A stretch of DNA of 64,000 bases from Taibaiella koreensis (GCF_003545715.1 NZ_QVNU01000003.1:186001-250000), one strand, 5' to 3'. Shown: positions 22,155-30,633, counted from the stretch's first letter. Translations and numbers: made by a program. Notes: a model not told the origin generated them from the letters alone.

Positions 22155-24206
22155 TTAATCCAGTTTGGCTGCATACTCAATAAGAGAGAGGAAATATTGC
22201 AGCGCATTGTTCTTGTTGCCGGGTACCTGGGCTACCAGCTCACCCGAGATGCGGTTGCCTTTGATGCCGGTGGTGCGGGCATACATTGGCCCGGTATTGC
22301 CCAGCAGGGTATTAAGCGCTTCCAGGTTGCGGTAGCTGCCGAATTCATCACGTGGCAGCTTGCCGATCACATTTTTGGGATTGAAGTAAAGCGCCATGTT
22401 GTTCTTCAGCAGCAGGTCCTTCTGATCCTTCGCCATATTGCCCTGGTATGTTCCGGCAGCGATCTGCTGGATGTCCCGGTAAGCAGTGCCGCAGAACACG
22501 ATGCCGTCTTTAATGAGCACATGCAGCCTGAAAGGTGCGTTGCCGGTGAGCTTGCTGTCCAGGCTGTAAATGCCGTTTTTCAATACGATCTTTTCTTTAT
22601 GGACCCCATAATCGAGCAGGCGCTGGAAGATGTGCGGATCATCTGAAGACATCATAAAGAGAAAATCGGGAACAGTCTCCGTTTTGGTCTTGGTCACCTC
22701 TTTTCGTTCATAGTCGTCGTTGTACTCGTATGTAGTATAGGTATATTCTTTCGGGCCGATATCGGTAAAGAGCAATACGGCATCGCCTTTGACCACTTTG
22801 CTTATCGCTTTCTCGTCGAGCAGCAGGGACAGGAGGTCTGCACCGATGCTTGTTTCCTCGCCATATTTAACCCCGAAGTACTGTGAAAAAACAGGTTTCA
22901 TCATCTCCGGCAATTCTTTCAGGTAATGTTCCGTATCGAAGGAGTAGCTTATAAAACCGACCAGCTTATCGCTATTGATATAGCGGGCAAATTGTTTATT
23001 GGGCTTGTGGCCATAGATCTTCTTATAGCTGGCAGCCTTCTGGTCGTCTAGCTGCATTTCAGTATTAATAAATGCTTTTTCTTTTTCGAGATACAAGCGG
23101 GCATTAATACTTTCATAGCCGCGCATCAGGTTACCCAGGCCGCTGTAACGGTATCCTGGGTAGAACGGCGTCATGAAGCTGCTATACAGGTGTTCCATGC
23201 CGGCGAGGTAAAAGGAAGCTGCGGCATTCTTGTCCTGGCTGCGCAGGAAATCGGGATTGTCCAGGATCGAAGGGCCGGTTGTTTTTTCAAAAGCGTTGGC
23301 GGCATACCGGGTCAGCCATTCCTTTGTAAGCCCGTCCTGTATTTTTTTTTGTGCTTCGTAGTCTTGGTTATAAGTGGTCTGGTCATAATAGCTGCTGGGG
23401 TCGGCAACTTCCGCAACTACAGGAGGGGCTTCAATGATTGTTACATCCGGGACGGGCTCAGGCGGAGCAATCATGATCGACACAGCTGTATCGATTACGG
23501 GTTCGGGATTCCTTTCCGTATCCCTGGTTTCTTCTTCGGCGGCGACTGCTACATTAGCAGCAGCTTCAGCGGCATTGGCAGCCTCGGCCCAGGTGGCGGT
23601 ATCTGCTATGGTAACGGGTGTATCTGCGGCAGCATAGTCGACAACTGCCGGCGCATCATAGTTGTCGCGATAATAATCGCCGTAGTTTACACGCTTGATG
23701 CCATAACGTGCGCCACGCAGGGAATCGGCTTCGAAATAAGCAACCTTGAGCGAGCCTATGGCTATAAGCGCGGTCTTGTCGTCCCACAGCAGGAGTGTTT
23801 TGTCGCCTGCACTATACAGGGACCGTGTCGCCCCTTTTCGTTCGATCTTTTTGGCCCTGCCACTCAGTAGCTGTTCAAAACGGGCGACATCGGCCAGGGA
23901 GAACAGGAGACAGTTATAGCTGATGCTGTCCGTTTGCAGGTTGTAATAATATGCAGTGCCATTGAGCTGTAGCCCGATGTCTTCTACGCTGTTGTAGTGC
24001 CCATCCTGGCGCTTTTTCGCCAATTCACCGAGCAACTTCTTACCCAATATCGAGCTGTTGAAATCTGCTATGGTAGCCAGCTCCATGAATTTGTCGCCTT
24101 TAATGGCAGCTACAGCCATGGCTTCTTTGGGAATCTTGTATGCCAGGTCCTGGCCTTTTGCGATGAGGCCGGAGCAAAGCAGCGCGGCCAGCAGTATTCT
24201 TTTCAT
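22155..24206 (-). CDS. DUF4836-like exported protein
   Basis: 683 residues with signal peptide (MKRILLAALLCSGLIAKGQ). The mature start AYKIPKEAMAVAAIKGDKFMEL is characteristic of the Bacteroidota DUF4836 family. The middle (about residues 190-270) is a low-complexity stretch dominated by A, E, D, V and P, probably a disordered linker. The C-terminal part contains RLHVLIKDGIVFCGTA. Function of the family is unknown. It is flanked by a lipoprotein gene 49 bp upstream and an anchored protein 3 bp downstream. Confidence 0.75.
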   Translation of the reverse strand: MKRILLAALLCSGLIAKGQDLAYKIPKEAMAVAAIKGDKFMELATIADFNSSILGKKLLGELAKKRQDGHYNSVEDIGLQLNGTAYYYNLQTDSISYNCLLFSLADVARFEQLLSGRAKKIERKGATRSLYSAGDKTLLLWDDKTALIAIGSLKVAYFEADSLRGARYGIKRVNYGDYYRDNYDAPAVVDYAAADTPVTIADTATWAEAANAAEAAANVAVAAEEETRDTERNPEPVIDTAVSIMIAPPEPVPDVTIIEAPPVVAEVADPSSYYDQTTYNQDYEAQKKIQDGLTKEWLTRYAANAFEKTTGPSILDNPDFLRSQDKNAAASFYLAGMEHLYSSFMTPFYPGYRYSGLGNLMRGYESINARLYLEKEKAFINTEMQLDDQKAASYKKIYGHKPNKQFARYINSDKLVGFISYSFDTEHYLKELPEMMKPVFSQYFGVKYGEETSIGADLLSLLLDEKAISKVVKGDAVLLFTDIGPKEYTYTTYEYNDDYERKEVTKTKTETVPDFLFMMSSDDPHIFQRLLDYGVHKEKIVLKNGIYSLDSKLTGNAPFRLHVLIKDGIVFCGTAYRDIQQIAAGTYQGNMAKDQKDLLLKNNMALYFNPKNVIGKLPRDEFGSYRNLEALNTLLGNTGPMYARTTGIKGNRISGELVAQVPGNKNNALQYFLSLIEYAAKLD

Positions 24207-24255
24207 GTCGGGGTTTATTTGGATACCGGGCAGACGCCTGTCCGGTGGGTTTCTA

Positions 24256-24933
24256 TTATTTGGCCAATTGTATTTGCGTGGCTACGCTGGCATTGCCGTT
24301 GATGAGGTCCATGACGCTGCACTGCTGCATCACAGCCTTGCCGTTTTTAGAGATACGTGCTTTTGGATTCGTTTGCCGCATCACGGTATTGGAAAACCGG
24401 TAGATACCCGTATAGGTGGCTGTCTTAAAAACATCCTTATCTTCTTTCTTCAGCTTATTAAACTCGGTCTTTGCCGCGGTATAGTATTTGTAATCCCGGC
24501 TGAATGTAGCCGTAGCCTTATTGTAGCTATAGGTCGATATGGTGCTTGTTTTGATCTTTTGCGCTTCCAGTATTTCCCTGCTGATGTTATTGATGTTGCC
24601 GGCCTCACGGAAAGAAAAGCTGATGCTGGCTATATAGTTGTTGAAATCCGTCTTACTGCTGACGTTGCTGATGCCGGGCATTTTTTTTAGCCGGGCTACT
24701 GCTTCGTCCATTTCCTGCTTTATTTTGGCGCGGCTAGGCACTTTGTAGCCGTTGATACTGTCCATCATCAGGACCGAGGACACTTTATTCCTGCTCTGGC
24801 TAAGGTTAAGTGTGATGGTCATGGCGCCACTGCCATCGGCATTCATACTGATCTCCTCGATGATCTCAAAACAGGAAGAGAAAAGAACGGGCAGGCAAAG
24901 GAGTAATAACAGGAGCTTATATCGTTTTAACAT
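24256..24933 (-). CDS. Lipoprotein of unknown function
   Basis: 225 residues. Signal peptide ends in the lipobox VLFSSC, so it is an outer- or inner-membrane lipoprotein. The mature part starts EIIEEISMNADGSGAMTITLNLS, an arrangement typical of Bacteroidota lipoproteins of the LppM-like kind. A helical middle (VARLKKMPGISNVSSKTDF) and a terminal strand region follow. It is first in the three-gene unit with the DUF4836-like and anchored proteins, suggesting an envelope complex (inference). Confidence 0.75.
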   Translation of the reverse strand: MLKRYKLLLLLLCLPVLFSSCFEIIEEISMNADGSGAMTITLNLSQSRNKVSSVLMMDSINGYKVPSRAKIKQEMDEAVARLKKMPGISNVSSKTDFNNYIASISFSFREAGNINNISREILEAQKIKTSTISTYSYNKATATFSRDYKYYTAAKTEFNKLKKEDKDVFKTATYTGIYRFSNTVMRQTNPKARISKNGKAVMQQCSVMDLINGNASVATQIQLAK

Positions 24934-24989
24934 GGGATAGGGACTAAGCCGGACGCAGGGTAACGTCGTGCGCTATTGAAAATCTGCCG

Positions 24990-24997
24990 CGAAGATA
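24990..24997 (-). promoter_or_regulatory. Possible -10 box for the lipoprotein unit
   Basis: Minus-strand TATCTTCG, 7 of 8 bases of TAnnTTTG, about 60 bp upstream of the start at 24933. No clear -33 box. Confidence 0.3.
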
Positions 24998-25046
24998 AAC
25001 AAGGTAAGGCTTTCCCCTTCTCCCGGGAGGCTACTATAAAATGTTA

Positions 25047-25077
25047 AAAAAACCCACACCAGATGAGGCGTGGGTTT
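25047..25077 (-). terminator. Terminator after HD-Pnk
   Basis: Stem AAACCCACACC/GGCGTGGGTTT followed on the minus strand by seven T. It ends the rtcB-prfH-ligase-HD-Pnk operon ten bases after its last stop codon. Confidence 0.8.
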
Positions 25078-25086
25078 CATGCAAGC

Positions 25087-26190
25087 TTAGTCGGATTGAT
25101 AGATCACGGATGTTGCTTCGGTAGGCGCCGGAACCTCCAGCTTCTGCAACATTTTAAATAAGGCGGCTCGGGGCAGCGCCTCTTCTCTTGCGGCATTCTG
25201 CTTTAGCCAGACAGGATAGGGCCTTTCTATGTACACTATCGTTACCCGGGCCTTGTATGTTGCGAACAGGTCGACGAGCTGGCTACGCATTTGCTTTGTG
25301 ATGTTCGTAGCGTTCCACAGGAAGCCCTGCCCTGCCCGCAGGCAGACACGAGCCTGCTCTTTGGCTTCCTGCGCAACAAAGCCGTTGGCCCAGCGATCTT
25401 TCGGATCCAGCTTATGCTTTTGTCTTATCGCATCCAGGCTGATCACCGGCAACTGCGGGTGGTGTGCCCGGATATAGTGATCTTTGCCCATTCCGGGCAG
25501 GCCCGATAGCAACACCACTTCGCAGGTACTGTCGTCGAAAGGCACATAAACAGGGCTGGCATGCTCTGTACGGAAATAATGAAAACGGGCGCGTTCATTG
25601 GCAAATACCCGCGGTTCGCCCCAACATTCCTGCTCCCTGCAATAGGCTTCAAAGAAATCGATCCGTTCGAGGAGTTCTTCCTTGTCGGCGCAGATACGGC
25701 CCAGTACATCAGCTCTTGCCAGTAAGGCCAGCCATTCGGTATTCACGCCAAAAGAAGCTTCCAGCAGGTATTTCTGCGGATCAGGCTTGTGCATGAGCCA
25801 GAGCGGCAGGCCATGGTAACGCACCAGGCCGGCGATCTGCTCTCTTACGGCAAAAGGCGTTCCGAAGCCGGTATACAGTAGTTGCCGTGCCGTCCTCGAT
25901 CCCTTTTTGGCATGCCCGGGAGAGACAATGCTGCCGTCGGCCTCGGTAAATGTGGTGCTGCGCTTTTCCACATCATGAAGTAGCGCAGCTGTCCACAGGA
26001 TGTCCCTTTCGGTCTGCGGCAGGGCCTTATACCCGGGGAGCGCCACGAGCGCCTGCAATACCATTTGCGTGTGGACAGCGACATTGCCTTCGGCATGATG
26101 ACGCGGGTCCTGTGGTGTATCGGCCATATCGGCGACCCAGTCGTACTGCCGCGAGAGCGTATCCCAATCCTGGTATAATAATGTTTTCAT
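25087..26190 (-). CDS. HD-Pnk: HD phosphoesterase fused to polynucleotide kinase
   Basis: 367 residues in two enzymatic domains. N-terminal HD domain with His40, His72-Asp73 in AALLHDVEK, and further ligands in VSPGHAKKG and LARADVLG. C-terminal kinase with P-loop SGLPGMGKD (229-237) and ISLDAIRQ. The architecture equals Runella slithyformis HD-Pnk, a known bifunctional enzyme that removes 2',3'-cyclic phosphate and phosphorylates 5'-OH ends. The P-loop ends in GKD-H rather than GKS/T, worth noting. ATGA overlap with the ligase gene upstream indicates the healing-sealing pair is translated together. Confidence 0.92.
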   Translation of the reverse strand: MKTLLYQDWDTLSRQYDWVADMADTPQDPRHHAEGNVAVHTQMVLQALVALPGYKALPQTERDILWTAALLHDVEKRSTTFTEADGSIVSPGHAKKGSRTARQLLYTGFGTPFAVREQIAGLVRYHGLPLWLMHKPDPQKYLLEASFGVNTEWLALLARADVLGRICADKEELLERIDFFEAYCREQECWGEPRVFANERARFHYFRTEHASPVYVPFDDSTCEVVLLSGLPGMGKDHYIRAHHPQLPVISLDAIRQKHKLDPKDRWANGFVAQEAKEQARVCLRAGQGFLWNATNITKQMRSQLVDLFATYKARVTIVYIERPYPVWLKQNAAREEALPRAALFKMLQKLEVPAPTEATSVIYQSD

Positions 26191-26894
26191 AGTGTCTCCT
26201 TTTTATATTCATAATGCAGCGGAGCCCTTCGCCAGTTGCGGGTCCAGTGCACATCGGTTTGTACATGCCCCTTGCGTACGTATTTGAATACGTTTTCGCC
26301 CAGGGCGTTCACATCGAAGCCTGCTGTGTTACGGGTAACGATCCCTTCGCGGGTGCAGGATTTCCCCGTAGCCGGATCTACGGCATCGAATACACTGTTT
26401 TCCTGGCTCAGCCGAAGGACGGTTTCGCTAAAATCAGCCTCGTGCTGTTTCCCTGGTGCACCGATGATATCCAGCACCGGTACGACAGGGAGGTCAAATG
26501 CACCAGCATAGAAGACAACCTCCTCCCAGGAGAGCCAGCGGTCCAGGCTGCGCACCGCGAATACATAATAATACTGCTCCAGCTTCCTGTACGCGATCGA
26601 GTGGATCGCATACAGGTTTTCTCCGAACAGCTCCAGGTCGCCCAGGTCGTTCTTCATCAAGGCCCATTGCTGCCGGAGCCTGCTGGTCCAGGGCGATGTA
26701 GTGGGCGCCGCATGTGAGCGGGCAAAGACGCCGTAACGGTTCAGGCAATTGTTTTCGCCATCCAGCTTTTCCGTATGGATCAGCGCTTCCATTTTTTGTA
26801 TGTGTGACCAGTACTGATATTGTATCCGGTCGTCGCTTGTGGTGCCCGGAGAAAATGGAAAATGCCCCGTGCGGCCATATTTTCTTGCATCCAT
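26187..26894 (-). CDS. Rnl2-like RNA ligase
   Basis: 235 residues from the ATG at 26894; an in-frame upstream extension overlaps prfH antisense to nothing conserved and is rejected. Motif I is TEKLDGENNC with the adenylated lysine at 43, motif III GENLYAIHSIAY, a VFAVRS strand, motif IV REGIVTR and motif V FKYVRKGHVQTDVHW. The short length without a separate C-terminal domain matches compact PF09414-type ligases. It overlaps HD-Pnk by 4 bp, which presumably prepares its 5'-phosphate/3'-OH ends, and follows prfH by 41 bp. Confidence 0.88.
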   Translation of the reverse strand: MDARKYGRTGHFPFSPGTTSDDRIQYQYWSHIQKMEALIHTEKLDGENNCLNRYGVFARSHAAPTTSPWTSRLRQQWALMKNDLGDLELFGENLYAIHSIAYRKLEQYYYVFAVRSLDRWLSWEEVVFYAGAFDLPVVPVLDIIGAPGKQHEADFSETVLRLSQENSVFDAVDPATGKSCTREGIVTRNTAGFDVNALGENVFKYVRKGHVQTDVHWTRNWRRAPLHYEYKKETL

Positions 26895-26935
26895 ATGAAT
26901 CGTTTTTATGCACCGGTCATAGGACGGGCGCGTGA

Positions 26936-27553
26936 TCAATTGAGGGATGCCACTATCGTCCTGGTTGCATTCCCCCGTTCCAGCTGGTTGTGTTCCTGCC
27001 ATTGCTCGGTCTGTTGCTTCATCAGCTGCTCCGTCTGCCAGGCAATCACTTTTTGTTTGAGCCTTTCCTGGCATAGTTTCCGGTTCTGAAGCTGAGAGCG
27101 GTGATCGCTGGCGGTTGCCTGCAGGCCCGAGGGTTTGTGTACGCCGCGGACGGCAGTTTCCACCTTGTTTACATGCTGTCCGCCTGGACCCGAAGCCCTC
27201 ATCGTTTCAAAGTAAACGTCCTTGTCCTGCCAGGTTTGCGGCGTTTGGATGGGGAAAATGGCGATACCGACGAACCAGTTGCGCCGCTTGTACATTTTAC
27301 GGTAAGGACTTTGTGCGATCCATTGTAAAGTACCTTCCCACTCTGCTACAAAATCCCGGAGCGAAGGCCCTTCGGCCATCAGCGTTGCGGAAAGCAATGT
27401 GCCCCTGAGTCCTGCTTTTTTATTGTCGAGCACCTCGATGCGGATGCCGGTTGTCCTGGCATGCTGCAGCATGAGCTCTTGCACTCTGGCAACGACCCGG
27501 CAACATTCTGCGGGACCACGTCCAGAGCTGATTTGTATAATGATCTTTTCCAT
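26936..27553 (-). CDS. prfH: Peptide chain release factor H
   Basis: 205 residues, the size of RF-H. The peptidyl-tRNA hydrolysis motif sits in SGPGGQHVNKVETAVR, followed by the basic C-terminal tail typical of RF2-like rescue factors; the codon-recognition domains of RF1/RF2 are replaced by a short N-terminal domain (MEKIIIQISSGRGP). RF-H is known to be encoded with a second-type RtcB and to free ribosomes whose 16S decoding centre has been cut, so that RtcB can repair them. Here it lies 24 bp downstream of rtcB. Confidence 0.94.
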   Translation of the reverse strand: MEKIIIQISSGRGPAECCRVVARVQELMLQHARTTGIRIEVLDNKKAGLRGTLLSATLMAEGPSLRDFVAEWEGTLQWIAQSPYRKMYKRRNWFVGIAIFPIQTPQTWQDKDVYFETMRASGPGGQHVNKVETAVRGVHKPSGLQATASDHRSQLQNRKLCQERLKQKVIAWQTEQLMKQQTEQWQEHNQLERGNATRTIVASLN

Positions 27554-27577
27554 AAGTGTTGTTTTTTAGCGGTTCTA

Positions 27578-28990
27578 TTATTCTTTGTTCATTCTTACAA
27601 TGCGGGGCATGAATTTTCCCTGGATGCTGACCAGTTCCTGCTGCGCTGTCATTACGCGTTCGATGTCCTTGTAGGCCGTAGGGTTCTCTTCCACACTACC
27701 GCCAATGAGCGTAACACCGGCTTCGGCAAGCATCTTTTTGAGCGCCGAGGCGGTCATGTTTTCCCGGGCACGTTTGCGGCTCATGGCCCTCCCAGCGCCA
27801 TGTGAAGCGGAATACAATGCATCGCCTTGTCCTTTGCCGGCTACCAGGTAGGCGGCCGTCGTCATGCTGCCGGGAATAATGCCCAGCTCGCCCTCATGCG
27901 CCGGCGTAGCGCCTTTACGGTGCAGGATGACCTCGCTACCGTCAGCCAGCGTATCCTTCCAGGCGAAGTTGTGGTGGTTCTCCACCCTTACCAGCACCTG
28001 CAGTCCGACAGCCTTGAGCACATTGGCATGGATGCGGTCGTGACAGGCTTTGGCATAATCGCCGGCCAGATTCATGCTGAGCCAGTATTCCTGTCCTGCT
28101 TCGCTATCCATATCGAGCCAGGCTAATGATTGCGCCTCCCGGGGCAGCTTACAGGTGTCCATGGCGATACGGGTGTAGTGTTGGGCAATATTGGCGCCCA
28201 GACCGCGGCTACCCGAATGCGACAGCAAGGCCATATAGGTCTTTGCCGGTAATCCCAGGCCGTTGTCCTCATGCAGCTCAATGAGCCCGAACTCAACAAA
28301 ATGATTGCCACTGCCCGAGCTGCCCAGCTGCCGGGCAGCTTTCATCTGCAACCGCTTCAGCAATGTGGTGGCGTCAAAGGCCTCGTGATCCAACACCTCG
28401 TGGTCCTGCGCCCGTTCGAGGCCACCCTCGATGCCAAAATGGGTATGCTCTTTGAGCGCGCACTTCATCTGGTAGGCATGGCTCTTGAGAAAGGCCGGGC
28501 CTTCATCCAGGATGGACAGCGACATGCGGCAGCCGATATCGACGCCTACAGCATAAGGGATCACTGCCCTGCGGGTGGCCAGCACGCCGCCGATAGGCAG
28601 GCCGTAGCCGGTATGGGCATCGGGCATCAGCGCGCCCTGTACGGTTACCGGCAACGACATGGCCAGCTCCATCTGCTTTTTGGCGCTATGCTCCACTTCT
28701 TTGCCGCCATATACTTTCAGCCGCCCGGTTTGTTCGAGCAAGGAAAATGTCTGGTAGTTACAGGGCTGCTCTTCTGTAATGAAGGTAGCCGCGAGTTTCC
28801 CGAGTACTTCGTCGTTTACATAGGTCTCTGGTTGATTTTTAATGTTCGTTAATAATGTGATCCAGGCGGCTTTGCTCTCATGTCTGAAATGCCTGGGTAT
28901 GATATTTGTAGCCAGGCTGCGGGCAATGTCGTTGGTATAGCCCAGCCGGCTCAGTTCTTTTGTTTTAAGAAAATGGCTCATGTTCTTCAT
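27578..28990 (-). CDS. rtcB: RNA-splicing ligase RtcB (PrfH-associated type)
   Basis: 470 residues from the ATG at 28990 (a second ATG is at 28981). Signatures: LMPDAHTGYGLPIGGVLA, VGVDIGCRMSL with the metal-binding cysteine, LGSSGSGNHFVEFG, and the guanylated histidine in SASHGAGRAMSR. It joins 2',3'-cyclic-phosphate or 3'-phosphate ends to 5'-OH ends using GTP. Adjacency to prfH assigns it to the rRNA/tRNA-repair subgroup. Its start overlaps the upstream unknown gene by 26 bp. Confidence 0.95.
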   Translation of the reverse strand: MKNMSHFLKTKELSRLGYTNDIARSLATNIIPRHFRHESKAAWITLLTNIKNQPETYVNDEVLGKLAATFITEEQPCNYQTFSLLEQTGRLKVYGGKEVEHSAKKQMELAMSLPVTVQGALMPDAHTGYGLPIGGVLATRRAVIPYAVGVDIGCRMSLSILDEGPAFLKSHAYQMKCALKEHTHFGIEGGLERAQDHEVLDHEAFDATTLLKRLQMKAARQLGSSGSGNHFVEFGLIELHEDNGLGLPAKTYMALLSHSGSRGLGANIAQHYTRIAMDTCKLPREAQSLAWLDMDSEAGQEYWLSMNLAGDYAKACHDRIHANVLKAVGLQVLVRVENHHNFAWKDTLADGSEVILHRKGATPAHEGELGIIPGSMTTAAYLVAGKGQGDALYSASHGAGRAMSRKRARENMTASALKKMLAEAGVTLIGGSVEENPTAYKDIERVMTAQQELVSIQGKFMPRIVRMNKE

Positions 28991-29720
28991 CGTTTGCCGC
29001 TTCTGCTGTAATGCGGTACAGCGGCTTGTTGTGTAAAGGATTCTTTTCCCGGTCGGTCCTTCTATCCCACCTGCTGCGCCAGCCACAGCCCCATACTATT
29101 CTGTTCAGGCGGGGGCCGAGATGGTGTTGGGTAATGTGGTTGTCGATCTGCTCCAGTTCCTGTTCCAGCACCTCATCCACGGTCTTTACATGAGTGATCA
29201 TGTTGGGTCTTACCTGGAGCACGAAACGCCATGGCTCTGCAAACACATATTGGATATAAGGCTTGCCGCCCTTATCCACGTACTCTTTGGGATAGAAAAG
29301 AACTTTTTCTTCGGGGCTCAGCTGAGCACGGCTCCATTCGTAGCTGTAGAAGGCGCGCAGATGCTGAGGCTTCACTTCGTAAAGTTTTTTCCTGTTCCTT
29401 TTCCGTTTAACCCTTCTTTTAAAAGACCGGTTGACGGCGTAATCTATAGTATTGATCTTGCTCAGCAGGTTGCTGTAAAAAGCTGCGGCAGCGCTCCGGG
29501 CTACATCTTCCCTGAGGATGAAAGTCCTTTTCCAGCCGCGCTGGTAGGGCTCTTCCAAAGGTGTTAGCGGCAGGCGTCGCCGTGCCATCAGGAGTTCTTC
29601 CTGGCGATTTTGCAGCCGTATCAGCTGTTTGTCGCGATCTTCTTTCAGTGATCGCTTTCTTTGCCTTGCGGTGCGTAGCCTATAGCAACCTGGTTCAAAC
29701 GAGCTGTCATGATGGTCCAT
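28965..29720 (-). CDS. Arginine/lysine-rich unknown protein heading the rtcB operon
   Basis: 251 residues from the ATG at 29720. In-frame ATGs at 29798 and 29861 are possible, and the sequence between them is protein-like, so the N-terminus is uncertain. Not recognised. It is rich in basic patches (RTARQRKRSLKEDRDK, FKRRVKRKRNRKK) and aromatic residues, with AFYSYEWSRAQLSPEEKVLFY in the middle and no membrane segment. This suggests binding to RNA or ribosome. It overlaps rtcB by 26 bp, so it belongs to the repair operon. Confidence 0.7.
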   Translation of the reverse strand: MDHHDSSFEPGCYRLRTARQRKRSLKEDRDKQLIRLQNRQEELLMARRRLPLTPLEEPYQRGWKRTFILREDVARSAAAAFYSNLLSKINTIDYAVNRSFKRRVKRKRNRKKLYEVKPQHLRAFYSYEWSRAQLSPEEKVLFYPKEYVDKGGKPYIQYVFAEPWRFVLQVRPNMITHVKTVDEVLEQELEQIDNHITQHHLGPRLNRIVWGCGWRSRWDRRTDREKNPLHNKPLYRITAEAANDEEHEPFS

Positions 29721-30050
29721 AACAGGGGGTTTGATCCGTTTATCAAAATGGGTGGATATCCGTTCGTCCTTGCGCAAAGGATATATCCCCTGAGACATCA
29801 AGGCTGCGGTATGCCAGGCATACGGAAAGATCAGCAAAGGAGCATGATCGTAGGGGCACAACAGGAAATGACCGTTGGCTCAGGGGCAGGCATAGCTTCA
29901 CCGCTGCTTTACGCAGCGCAATTTCTTCTTTTCACAAAAAGAAAAAGCTATTCCCGCCCGGGTCAGGCAGCAATGATAAGGGATGGTATGTAGAGACAGT
30001 AAGTCATTGGCTATTGTGCATTAGAGGGTCAACACACTCAATATCGCCGG
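29721..30050 (-). other. Long leader of the rtcB-prfH operon
   Basis: From the promoter at 30051 about 320 nt separate the predicted transcript start from the chosen ATG at 29720. It holds a hairpin GCTGCgtaaaGCAGC near 29905-29920 and another around GGATAT/ATATCC near 29750-29785. Part of it may be coding if an upstream ATG is used. I see no tRNA-like elements or shared operator. Confidence 0.4.
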
Positions 30051-30080
30051 CAAAAATAAAGCAAAAACACAAACCACAAA
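30051..30080 (-). promoter_or_regulatory. Promoter of the rtcB-prfH operon
   Basis: Minus strand: -33 box TTTG (30077-30080), 18 bases, -10 box TATTTTTG (30051-30058), an exact TAnnTTTG. Unlike the hen1, slipin and RING-TerD promoters it has a normal -33 box and no TGCGCA pair, so it appears to be expressed independently. Confidence 0.6.
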
Positions 30081-30096
30081 TTTTTAAGCTATAGAT

Positions 30097-30462
30097 TTAA
30101 TCTTTCTTGTGCAAAAGTTTTTCTATTGCCACGCCCGCCAGCACGCCGGCACAATAAGCCAGCAGATCCGACCATAGAAAGCCTTGGCCCAGCACAAGAC
30201 GACCGGGCAGGGTAGAACGCAAGGCGTTGATCCATGGCGCCCTGTAGCATTGGCTGAATTCGATGGCAAAGCATATCGACAGGCTTATGGCTGCTATTGC
30301 AATGCTGCGTTTATGCAGGAAAATAAGGCGCATGATAAAGTACATCATCAGGGCATATAGCGCATCGCCCGTCGCAGCCGGAACAAACGACAGGCGTCTG
30401 GATAGCAGGCCAAGAACGATTGTTGCTGCAATAATGCCCAGGCAGGCAATACGGTTTTTCAT
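30097..30462 (-). CDS. DUF2809 membrane protein
   Basis: 121 residues with four hydrophobic segments. The DUF2809 signature is visible as ATGDALYALMMYFI, EFSQCYRAPWINALRSTLPG and LVLGQGFLWSDLLAYCAGV. Small inner-membrane protein of unknown function, sometimes likened to VanZ-type proteins. It is transcribed away from the thiamine operon. Confidence 0.85.
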   Translation of the reverse strand: MKNRIACLGIIAATIVLGLLSRRLSFVPAATGDALYALMMYFIMRLIFLHKRSIAIAAISLSICFAIEFSQCYRAPWINALRSTLPGRLVLGQGFLWSDLLAYCAGVLAGVAIEKLLHKKD

Positions 30463-30520
30463 CGGTAGGCGGATAAGCAGACAAAGTATGGATAAACTTT
30501 GTTAAACCGGCGTCACCGGC

Positions 30521-30550
30521 TTTGCCGTTCCGATTTAATATTTACCTTCG
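30521..30550 (+). promoter_or_regulatory. Promoter of the thiamine operon
   Basis: TTTG (30521-30524), 18 bases, TACCTTCG (30543-30550; 7 of 8 bases of TAnnTTTG). Transcription would begin a few bases before the TPP aptamer. Confidence 0.55.
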
Positions 30551-30552
30551 TT

Positions 30553-30633
30553 CCGCTTTAGGGGTGCCTTAGTGCTGAGATAATACCCTACGAACCTGAT
30601 GCAGTTAGTACTGCCGAAGGGAAAAGTAAGACT
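30553..30633 (+). promoter_or_regulatory. TPP riboswitch (THI element)
   Basis: All conserved blocks of the TPP aptamer are present in order: GGGGTGCC, then TGCTGAGATAATACCC, then GAACCTGATGCAGTTAGTACTGC and the closing GAAGGGAAA. It precedes thiS by about 80 nt. Thiamine pyrophosphate binding should shut down the whole thiS-to-thiF operon, probably by hiding the thiS start region, since no strong terminator stem follows. Confidence 0.95.

Noticed and set aside
26895-27074. Longer start of the Rnl2-like ligase at 27074
   Set aside because: The extra 60 residues are antisense-free but overlap prfH coding in another frame and have no ligase similarity.
29721-29861. Extension of the unknown basic protein to 29861
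   Set aside because: Not rejected outright: the stretch is protein-like, but the ATG at 29720 was kept because no family alignment supports the longer form.
29905-29930. TGCGCT/TGCGTA in the rtcB leader as a WYL operator
   Set aside because: The half-sites are directly adjacent, not 13 bp apart, and lie downstream of the predicted transcript start.
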